From assembly GCA_945872875.1 (NCBI GenBank), contig CAMCBB010000050.1, forward strand, positions 1 to 13,072: a stretch of 13,072 nt of DNA, given 5' to 3'. The position numbers and the translations under genes are program-made. Below are positions 7,011 through 13,072 of the stretch, in pieces. Within the stretch, counting starts at the first letter, position 1, and each line of letters opens with the position of its first letter. This stretch comes from Flavobacterium psychrophilum. Its GTDB lineage: Bacteria; Bacteroidota; Bacteroidia; Flavobacteriales; Flavobacteriaceae. The notes under the pieces are model-generated. The model had not been told where the DNA came from. It did no database searches and saw nothing but the letters and a program-made list of their open reading frames with translations.

Positions 7011-7044
7011 AAAAAAAACTCCGAAAAAATTCGGAGTTTTTTTT
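7011..7044. terminator. Hairpin terminator between converging genes, usable in both directions
   Basis: The A-run plus CTCCGAA (7011-7025) pairs with TTCGGAG plus a T-run (7030-7044) around a 4-base A loop: a 15-bp perfect stem whose core is CTCCGAA. It is followed by Ts on either strand, so it can end both the kdsA unit (stop at 6995) and the converging permease unit (stop at 7065). Confidence 0.9.
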
Positions 7045-7064
7045 ATATAAATGCCTATTAATAT

Positions 7065-8501
7065 TTAGTGTCCGCCACTAATTTTTTTATCAAAATCAAT
7101 GCCTTGAGATTTTAGTATCGAAACCACTTTCCAGCCATAAAAAGCCAAATAAGCAAAACAAACAACCCCAACAATATAACTATTTTGAATTCCGATTGAA
7201 TCAGCTACAGTTCCTTGCAACCAGCTTACGATTCCGCCGCCCATAATCATCATAATTAAGAAACTACTTCCTTGACTGGTGTGTTTTCCTAAACCACTTA
7301 CTGCCAAGGTAAAGATACATGGCCATAAAGTACTACAAAACAATCCAACACTAATAAACGCATAAACCGAAATCATTCCATTAGTTGTCATACCCACAAG
7401 CAATGCAATAATTCCTAATACCGAAAAGATCAACAACATTCTTGCTGGATTTCCTTTACTTGCAATATCTGCAGCAATAAGTACCAAAATAATTAAAGCA
7501 TATACATAAAACGGAGTTAAATCGTGTTTTGCAATGGCATTAACCACTAAGAAAACTCCAAAAGCAAGATAAGGTGCTACAAAACGTAATATTTTTTGTA
7601 AATCCATTTTATCAGTGAATGCTTCTACAGCTCCCGTCCATCTACCAATCATTAAACTTGCCCAATACAAAGAAATATAAGGTGCAATATTTTGAGTCAA
7701 TAACCCTAAATTTTTCTCCATATATGCAGGTAAATTACTAGCGGTAGAAACCTCAACTCCTACATAGATGAAAATAGCAATCATTCCTAAAATTAATTGT
7801 GGGTATTGTAATGCCGAACTTTTCAAACCACTGCCTTCAGAAACCGTTTCTTCTATTGTCTCAGGATGTTCTGGAAGGGAAGACATTTTAAGTAAAATGG
7901 CAACTAATAAAAAGGCAACTCCTAAAACAAGGTAGGGTATTTTTACGCTTTCGATACTCATTTCTGTATCAGATGAAGCTGTTGCTCCAAAAATGGCAAA
8001 ACTTACAATAAGTGGACCTATAGTTGTACCAAAATTATTAATTCCCCCAGCCAAAGTCAATCTTTGTGCACCTGTGTTTATTGGACCTAAAGCAATTGCC
8101 AAAGGATTTGCCACCGTTTGCTGTAATGAAAATCCTAATGCCACAATAAAAAGTCCTGAAAGCATTAAAGGAAATGAATGCATGTTTGCAGCAGGATAAA
8201 ACAATAAAGTACCTAAAGCAGAAATTATCAATCCTAAAGCTAATCCATTTTTATAGCCGATTTTATTTACTAAATCTTTACCAATTGCAAGTGAAATTAA
8301 CATATAAATAATTGATCCTACGGTGTAAGCAATATAAAATGCTACAGACACCAATTGGCTTTGACCTTGAGATAAATCAAATGCTTTTTTGAATACAGGT
8401 ATTAAAATATCATTACTTGCAGCAACAAATCCCCAAAAGAAGAATACAGTTACTAGTGGGATAAATTGTGTCCAATTGGTTTTAATTTGTTTTGAATTCA
8501 T
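7065..8501 (-). CDS. FHS-family sugar:proton permease (major facilitator superfamily, FucP/GluP-like)
   Basis: Inner-membrane sugar importer of 478 residues with about twelve hydrophobic segments. The N-terminal helix carries FFFWGFVAASNDILIP (20-35), the hallmark of the fucose/glucose/galactose permease group; D31 matches FucP Asp46. The second group motif reads LQQTVANP at 126-133, where E. coli FucP has LETAANP, so FucP Glu135 is replaced by Q128. That change fits a non-fucose substrate or altered proton coupling, but this is inference. It begins 20 bases after the stop of the GH97 glucosidase, strongly suggesting one operon in which the enzyme frees a sugar and the permease imports it; glucose is the natural guess, unproven. 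A hairpin at 7011-7044 ends the unit. Confidence 0.9.
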   Translation of the reverse strand: MNSKQIKTNWTQFIPLVTVFFFWGFVAASNDILIPVFKKAFDLSQGQSQLVSVAFYIAYTVGSIIYMLISLAIGKDLVNKIGYKNGLALGLIISALGTLLFYPAANMHSFPLMLSGLFIVALGFSLQQTVANPLAIALGPINTGAQRLTLAGGINNFGTTIGPLIVSFAIFGATASSDTEMSIESVKIPYLVLGVAFLLVAILLKMSSLPEHPETIEETVSEGSGLKSSALQYPQLILGMIAIFIYVGVEVSTASNLPAYMEKNLGLLTQNIAPYISLYWASLMIGRWTGAVEAFTDKMDLQKILRFVAPYLAFGVFLVVNAIAKHDLTPFYVYALIILVLIAADIASKGNPARMLLIFSVLGIIALLVGMTTNGMISVYAFISVGLFCSTLWPCIFTLAVSGLGKHTSQGSSFLIMMIMGGGIVSWLQGTVADSIGIQNSYIVGVVCFAYLAFYGWKVVSILKSQGIDFDKKISGGH

Positions 8502-8521
8502 AATTTAATTTTAAGGTTGGT

Positions 8522-10618
8522 TTAATTAATAGGTTGAAAACTAATAGCAGTTCCTCCTCCGTTTGCCAAATGTAAATTAATTTTGGATTTAGAAGTGACT
8601 TCCATCGTTTTTATATCATAATTTTTAGGATTATTTTTCCAATCGGCGTCTTTACCATCTTGATAAATCACCGCTTTATATTTTTTATTAGGAGAAAGAA
8701 AATCTAACTTTACTTGAGTATCTCTGGCATTTTCATCGGTAATTGCACCAAAAAACCAGCGCTCTCCTTTTTTCTCTTTTCGAGCTACAGTCAAATAATC
8801 TCCTGGTTCTGCTTCTAGATATTTGGAGTCTTGCCAATCTACAGCAACCTCTTTAATAAACTGAAATGCATCGGCATAGCGTTCGTAATTTTCAGGTAAA
8901 TCGGCTGCCATTTGAACCGGAGAATACATCGTAACGTACAAAGCCAATTGCTTCGCTAAAGTGGTATGCACTTGTTCGGTTTTCGATTTATCATAATAAC
9001 TCATTTTGATTTCAAATATACCTGGAGTATAATCCATTGGGCCTCCCAATAACCTAGTGAAAGGCAAAATAGTTTCGTGCATTGGCGGATTTCCAACACT
9101 CCAAGCGTTAAATTCATTTCCACGAGCGGCTTCCGCAGCAACATAATTAGGATATGTTCTGTTGTAACCTGTAGGACGCGAACTTTCGTGTGAATCAATC
9201 ATAATCTTATTTTCTGCAGCTCTTTGCGCAACATAATTGTAATGATTTACCATAGTTTGCCCGTCGTGAAATTCTCCTCTTGGGATAATTCTACCCACAT
9301 AACCTGATTTCACAGCGGTATATCCATAATCGTTCATCAATTTAAATGCGCGGTCTAAATGTCTTTCATAATTTGCCACTGAACTTGATGTTTCATGGTG
9401 CATAATCATTTTAACTCCTTTAGCTTTAGCATAATCATTCACTTCTTTCAAGTTGAAATCTGGGTAAGGAGTTACAAAATCAAAAACATTTTCTTTCCAG
9501 TTTCCAAACCAATCTTCCCAACCGGTATTCCAACCTTCAACAAGAACGCCATCAAAACCATGCTTTGCAGCAAAATCAATATAATATTTAGTATTTTCTG
9601 TGGTTGCCCCGTGTTTACCTGATGGCTTTAATTGACCATCGGCAGCATTTTGTGCATTTTGTGAACCCGCATAATCCCAAGTTGATTTACCCACGTGCAT
9701 TTCCCACCAAACCCCAACAAACTTCATTGGTTTTATAAAAGAAGTATCTTCAATTTTGCAAGGTTCATTTAAGTTGAAAATCATTTTAGAACTCACAATT
9801 TCGCGGGCATCATCGCTTACCATAATGGTTCTCCATGGTGAAACACAAGGCGCATGCAAATAGGCTTTATCGCCGATAGCATTTGGCACTAAATGAGAAG
9901 TAAATTGATAAGCTTTAGGCACTAAATCCAAATGCATTACCGGATAGTTTACTACTGCAGCTTCAAATATATTGATATAAACTCCCTCAGCTGTTTTCAT
10001 CATTAAAGGAGATTGAACTATATATTTTCCTGAAATTGATTTTAATCCGATACCATTATTTCTGTCAATATTATCTGTATTTATTTCTGATAATTTGGAT
10101 TCGGTGTAGGGGTATTCTTGACTGTCATAATCTCCAGGAAGCCAAAAAGCTTTGTGATTTCCAACCAAATTGAATTCTGTTTTTTCATCAGAAATTATAA
10201 AATAATTCAGGTTTTTTTGCTTTGGAAATTCATAACGAAAAGCTACTCCTTCATCAAAAACTCTGAAAATAATATTAATTCTTCTTCCGGTTGCTGGCTG
10301 AGAAAGTGCCGCCGTCATTTCATTATAGTTGTTTTTGATATTGGATTGTTCGCCCAAAACCGGCTGCCAAGTTTCATTAACACTCTTATGGCCTATACTG
10401 TCAATTTTAAAATTTGCAACCAAACCATCAGCATCTTTTAAAACAATGCCTAAACTACTTTCTTTAACGATTGGTTGGTTTTTGAAATTTACGGAATACG
10501 TTGGTTTTCCTTCTTTAGAAATACTAAAAGAAAGTTGTAATTTTTTTGAAGGAGATAAAATGCTTTGAGCGCTAGAAATAGTGCAAATAAATAAAACTAA
10601 ATAAGAAAGTTTTTTCAT
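8522..10618 (-). CDS. Secreted GH97 family glycoside hydrolase, inverting alpha-glucosidase (SusB-like)
   Basis: A 698-residue enzyme that should cleave terminal alpha-linked glucose from oligosaccharides such as maltodextrins. The start at 10618 is chosen over an in-frame ATG at 10645 because MKKLSYLVLF opens a signal peptide ending near A17-Q18; the mature enzyme is likely periplasmic. An N-terminal beta-sandwich (about 20-290) precedes a TIM barrel with FVGVWWEMHVG (300-310) and VLVEGWNTGWEDW (358-370), then a small C-terminal beta domain. Catalytic glutamates match SusB in motif and spacing: E409 (HHET), E478 (DSHES) and E502 (RGNE), 69 and 24 apart as in SusB E439, E508 and E532. This is the inverting pattern, not that of the retaining GH97 galactosidases. 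The permease gene follows by 20 bases. No SusC/SusD genes are in view. Confidence 0.94.
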   Translation of the reverse strand: MKKLSYLVLFICTISSAQSILSPSKKLQLSFSISKEGKPTYSVNFKNQPIVKESSLGIVLKDADGLVANFKIDSIGHKSVNETWQPVLGEQSNIKNNYNEMTAALSQPATGRRINIIFRVFDEGVAFRYEFPKQKNLNYFIISDEKTEFNLVGNHKAFWLPGDYDSQEYPYTESKLSEINTDNIDRNNGIGLKSISGKYIVQSPLMMKTAEGVYINIFEAAVVNYPVMHLDLVPKAYQFTSHLVPNAIGDKAYLHAPCVSPWRTIMVSDDAREIVSSKMIFNLNEPCKIEDTSFIKPMKFVGVWWEMHVGKSTWDYAGSQNAQNAADGQLKPSGKHGATTENTKYYIDFAAKHGFDGVLVEGWNTGWEDWFGNWKENVFDFVTPYPDFNLKEVNDYAKAKGVKMIMHHETSSSVANYERHLDRAFKLMNDYGYTAVKSGYVGRIIPRGEFHDGQTMVNHYNYVAQRAAENKIMIDSHESSRPTGYNRTYPNYVAAEAARGNEFNAWSVGNPPMHETILPFTRLLGGPMDYTPGIFEIKMSYYDKSKTEQVHTTLAKQLALYVTMYSPVQMAADLPENYERYADAFQFIKEVAVDWQDSKYLEAEPGDYLTVARKEKKGERWFFGAITDENARDTQVKLDFLSPNKKYKAVIYQDGKDADWKNNPKNYDIKTMEVTSKSKINLHLANGGGTAISFQPIN

Positions 10619-10649
10619 AATTGATAATCGATTTTGGCAAGCCAATTTA

Positions 10650-10677
10650 TAGATTATAAAAATACATTTATAATCTA
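10650..10677. promoter_or_regulatory. Long inverted repeat upstream of the GH97 gene (candidate operator)
   Basis: TAGATTATAAA (10650-10660) and TTTATAATCTA (10667-10677) are perfect 11-bp arms around a 6-base spacer, 31 bases upstream of the GH97 start. On the minus strand it covers a near-match -7 box (TATTTTTA, 10657-10664), with TTGG at 10683-10686 an 18-base spacing upstream. That placement suits a repressor of the sugar operon. The stem has only one G-C pair per arm and no following T-run, so it makes a poor terminator for the upstream gene. A smaller dyad, TTGGC-AA-GCCAA, lies beside it at 10634-10645. Confidence 0.5.
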
Positions 10678-10750
10678 AACTGCCAATATTTCGGATAAAA
10701 TAGTTGTTAACGAAAACTTTTCTTAAATCGGAAAAAGTAAGAAATCGAAA

Positions 10751-11953
10751 TTATTTTCCGTCTACATATTCTTGTAGGTACGCGAAGCGAGGGGTTAATT
10801 TGCCATTTTCGGTTATTTTTGCACGATGTAAAATTCCGTCTTTATCATCGTTAAAAAACGCCGGAATCACATGTTCCATAAACATTTCGCCAAATCCTTC
10901 GCTGGCATCTTTTGGTAATTCACAAGGTAAATTATCGACTGACATCACTAAAATTGAACCTGGATGCGTATAGGAAACTTCTTTGTGTTCAAATGGTAAA
11001 TATCCAAAAAATGGATCGGCAATAGTTGAAGCTTTTAAAGTACAAGCAATAGGTCCATCCACATCACAAGAGACATCGGCTACGACTTTTATTTTGCAGT
11101 CTGGCGCATTAAGCATCGTATTAGTTAGTATATCTGGAGCTCCATTTCCATGAAAATGACCCGCTATAAACATATCGGCTACTTTAGAAAATCGCGCAAA
11201 ATCTGAAGTATAATTTTCCGGATTTTGATAGAAATCTTTTTTATCTAAAATTTTATCGTCTAATCTTTTATTATAATCTAAAACATCAATTTGAGTGTAA
11301 ACCGGAGAAGAAAAGTTTTTGGTTAAAAAGTCATCTACATTGACCTCCTTAATTTTCATTCCATCGATCATTTCTTTTATCCCCATTCCAACTTTACCGT
11401 ATCCGGTAACTACAATTTTAATATTAGGAAGGGTTTGTCTTTTCAATCTTGCCAATAAATCAGCTTGGTTTTTTAAAGTTTCTGCTTTAGGCAAATTAAA
11501 TAAATCGTATTTCATTCCGAATCCTCGAAAACCATTGTATGCACCCACAATTCCGGCATATCGGCCAAAGCCAATTAACCTTTTATTCGTAGCATCTACA
11601 ATTGTTTCGTGATCATAAAGTTCGATGTTCTTATCTAAAATTGCTTGCAATAATTTTCTATTGTAAGTCTGTTTTTTTATGGTATGCGAAAAGAAAAAAT
11701 ATTTTTTATTCGAAATTAAGGCATCCACCGGAATTTCCTTTACACCAAATAACACATCACAGTCGGTCAAATCGGAAGTTACAGATATCCCCAGATTAGT
11801 ATATTCTTCATCCGAAAAAATTCGAATATCAGAACTTTCCACCTTTACTTCCGCCATCGGAAACTGGGCTTGCAAGCGCACTAATTCTTCGGGTGTAAAA
11901 ACAACTCTACGATCGGGTGGGGATTTTCTTTCTTTAACAATTCCAAATTTCAT
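10751..11953 (-). CDS. Lys1-like NAD(P)-dependent oxidoreductase (saccharopine dehydrogenase / alanine dehydrogenase fold)
   Basis: Soluble 400-residue dehydrogenase of the alanine dehydrogenase/transhydrogenase superfamily. It most resembles the lysine-forming saccharopine dehydrogenase (yeast Lys1, N-terminal half of animal AASS), which reversibly joins lysine and 2-oxoglutarate. Supporting residues: RRVVFTPEE at 15-23; K72 (GVKE) and H90 (FSH), which match the catalytic Lys77 and His96 of Lys1 by motif and near-equal spacing; FGRYAGIVGA at 129-138; nucleotide-binding GYGKVG at 184-189; DVSCDVDGPIA at 293-303; and SVDNLPCELPKDAS at 338-351, close to the Lys1 C-terminal motif. A general NAD(P) oxidoreductase with a different amino acid substrate is equally possible. 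It has its own promoter and lies 132 bases upstream of the GH97 gene with no obvious terminator between them. Confidence 0.82.
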   Translation of the reverse strand: MKFGIVKERKSPPDRRVVFTPEELVRLQAQFPMAEVKVESSDIRIFSDEEYTNLGISVTSDLTDCDVLFGVKEIPVDALISNKKYFFFSHTIKKQTYNRKLLQAILDKNIELYDHETIVDATNKRLIGFGRYAGIVGAYNGFRGFGMKYDLFNLPKAETLKNQADLLARLKRQTLPNIKIVVTGYGKVGMGIKEMIDGMKIKEVNVDDFLTKNFSSPVYTQIDVLDYNKRLDDKILDKKDFYQNPENYTSDFARFSKVADMFIAGHFHGNGAPDILTNTMLNAPDCKIKVVADVSCDVDGPIACTLKASTIADPFFGYLPFEHKEVSYTHPGSILVMSVDNLPCELPKDASEGFGEMFMEHVIPAFFNDDKDGILHRAKITENGKLTPRFAYLQEYVDGK

Positions 11954-11978
11954 GTGCAGCGTATTCTAGTTTGTTTTG

Positions 11979-12010
11979 CAAAAATACCATTAACGGAATC
12001 GTTTACCAAA
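11979..12010 (-). promoter_or_regulatory. Promoter of the Lys1-like dehydrogenase gene
   Basis: On the minus strand, TTTG (12007-12010) and TATTTTTG (11979-11986) are exact matches to the Bacteroidota -33 and -7 elements (TTTG and TAnnTTTG), separated by 20 bases, which is normal spacing. The -7 box ends 25 bases before the start codon at 11953. Confidence 0.6.
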
Positions 12011-12127
12011 ACAAATGCCTCAAATTTTAATTGCCTTGAAAAAAGTTCTATTTACTGAAAAACAAAGCTTTACAATAGTGAATTTTTAGACTGTGAAAAA
12101 CATGTTAATAGCTTTATTAAAAACTCC

Positions 12128-12157
12128 TTTGGAGAGAAATAGTATTATTTATATTTG
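12128..12157 (+). promoter_or_regulatory. Promoter of the serine hydrolase gene
   Basis: TTTG (12128-12131) and TATATTTG (12150-12157) match the Bacteroidota -33 and -7 elements exactly with an 18-base spacer. The -7 box ends 19 bases before the ATG at 12177. The -33 element sits within a small dyad, CTCC-TTT-GGAG (12124-12134), of uncertain meaning. Confidence 0.65.
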
Positions 12158-12176
12158 CTTTTTTATCCCAAATAAA

Positions 12177-13072
12177 ATGAAATTTAAATACCTACTATAC
12201 ATTATTCTAGCTGCTGGATTAAGCTTTCTATCCGTATTTGCCTATAAAGAACAAAATAATAACCCTAGCGAAACTAAAACCAATTCAAACGGAATTCCGA
12301 TTATGCAACCCTTGCAAGAAAAAATGCCGGAACTTTCTGCTGGCTATTGCAATGACAAAAAAATTAGAATTGACAACTTCTTTCATAGGGTATGGAATAA
12401 GGAAGACAATGTTAGTTTTTTGATTGCTCAAAATGGAAAAATTCTATACGAAAACTACAATGGATTTGCCAATCGTGCAAAAAAGGATTCCATTACCAAA
12501 GACACTCCTTTACATATTGCATCGGTAAGTAAAGTACTTACTGCATCGGCTGTCTTAATGCTTGTAGATGCCGGAAAAATAAAGTTAGAACAAAAAGTAA
12601 CCGAGTTGCTTCCGAATTTTCCTTATCCCGATGTTACCGTACTTACTTTGCTTAATCACCGTAGCGGAATGAGAAATTATGCTTATTTTACTTATGAGGA
12701 TGGTAATTGGGATCGCAAAAAAGAACTTACCAATGCTGATATTATTACAATAATGAAAGAAAAGAACATTGGATTGGAATCAAAAACAGATACTCGTTTT
12801 GCGTATTGCAATACCAATTATGCCATGTTGGCATTAATTATTGAAAAAGCAACCGGATTGGCCTATCCGGATGCAATGCAAGAAATGATCTTTGAACCAT
12901 TAGGAATGAATAACACATTTGTATATGAAACTCCAAAACACAAAGGAAAGGTTTCACTTACCTACAAGGGCAATATGGATCTAGCGGTAGAATATTTGGA
13001 CGGTGTTTATGGAGATAAAAATATTTATTCTACACCTCGAGATTTATTAAAATTTGATGTGGCTAAATACGC
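12177..13072 (+). CDS. Exported serine hydrolase of the beta-lactamase/penicillin-binding protein family, 3' end outside window
   Basis: The frame from the ATG at 12177 is open for 298 codons to the window end. An N-terminal hydrophobic stretch (about residues 5-22, ending VFA) is a signal peptide or anchor with no lipobox. The catalytic domain follows: S116-V117-S118-K119 is the SxxK motif with the nucleophilic Ser, LLNHRSGM at 158-165 is the typical LLxHxSG element of class C-like hydrolases, and Y210-C211-N212 is the YxN motif. The third motif (HxG or KTG) would lie beyond the window. Members include D-aminopeptidases, carboxypeptidases and esterases; true beta-lactamase activity is not implied. 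The start is supported by a consensus promoter 19 bases upstream and by an A-rich leader. It is divergent from the Lys1-like gene, 223 bases away. Confidence 0.9.
   Translation, partial: MKFKYLLYIILAAGLSFLSVFAYKEQNNNPSETKTNSNGIPIMQPLQEKMPELSAGYCNDKKIRIDNFFHRVWNKEDNVSFLIAQNGKILYENYNGFANRAKKDSITKDTPLHIASVSKVLTASAVLMLVDAGKIKLEQKVTELLPNFPYPDVTVLTLLNHRSGMRNYAYFTYEDGNWDRKKELTNADIITIMKEKNIGLESKTDTRFAYCNTNYAMLALIIEKATGLAYPDAMQEMIFEPLGMNNTFVYETPKHKGKVSLTYKGNMDLAVEYLDGVYGDKNIYSTPRDLLKFDVAKY

Larger units (their letters stand above)
11954..12176. other. Divergent intergenic region
   Basis: The longest gene-free stretch in the window, between the divergent Lys1-like and serine hydrolase genes. It holds one promoter for each direction (listed separately). 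I see no RNA gene, no strong long hairpin and no repeat array in the rest. Confidence 0.7.

Noticed and set aside
8996..9622. Open frames inside the GH97 gene on both strands
   Set aside because: Low-complexity translations without family motifs, lying within a gene whose own frame is strongly conserved in motif order.
10619..10645. Upstream ATG start for the GH97 enzyme
   Set aside because: It adds nine residues before a classical signal peptide; ATG at 10618 is preferred.
11319..11969. Plus-strand open frames opposite the Lys1-like gene
   Set aside because: They are antisense shadows of a frame with clear dehydrogenase motifs.
1..13072. Search for a CRISPR array, tRNA, insertion sequence or defence/phage genes
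   Set aside because: No repeated spacer pattern, no cloverleaf, no transposase or terminal inverted repeats, and every gene fits metabolic, envelope or housekeeping families or is a single unknown.

Overview
The window looks like an ordinary chromosomal stretch of a Flavobacterium-like member of the Bacteroidota. The evidence is AT-rich DNA, signal peptides ending in A-Q, a Bacteroidota-type lipobox (LSSC), no obvious Shine-Dalgarno sequences, several matches to the Bacteroidota -7 promoter element TAnnTTTG, and the gene families themselves (GH97 glucosidase, FHS sugar permease, kdsA, prmA-clpS). It holds fourteen protein genes, two of them cut by the window edges. I see no rRNA or tRNA genes, no insertion sequences, no CRISPR array, and no gene-free stretch longer than about 225 bases.

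Positions 1-3375 (+ strand) are five closely spaced genes that could be one transcript: heme A synthase (5' end missing), a CDP-alcohol phosphatidyltransferase, a small exported protein of unknown function, ribosomal protein L11 methyltransferase (prmA) and the ClpP-protease adaptor clpS. Positions 3377-4695 (- strand) are a two-part YeeE/YedE-type transporter followed by a small HMA (heavy-metal-associated) protein, with its own possible promoter and a dyad at its 5' end.

Positions 4784-6995 (+ strand) are a lipoprotein of unknown function, a strong terminator, then kdsA (Kdo-8-phosphate synthase, metal-dependent type) followed 12 bases later by an exported, probably outer-membrane protein. 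A hairpin terminator at 7011-7044 sits between the two converging transcription units.

Positions 7065-10618 (- strand) are a sugar-use pair: a secreted GH97 inverting alpha-glucosidase and, 20 bases downstream, an FHS-family sugar permease. No SusC/SusD pair is in view. An 11-bp-arm inverted repeat just upstream of the glucosidase is a candidate operator. Positions 10751-11953 (- strand) encode a Lys1-like (saccharopine dehydrogenase/alanine dehydrogenase fold) oxidoreductase. Divergent from it at 12177 is a serine hydrolase of the beta-lactamase/penicillin-binding family, which runs off the window end. Both divergent genes have good Bacteroidota-type promoters.

I found no convincing new biological system. 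The points most worth a second look are the Lys1-like enzyme, the dyad upstream of GH97, the split sulfur-type transporter with its HMA partner, residue changes in the heme A synthase and the sugar permease, and the small exported protein with an HxxxH helix.
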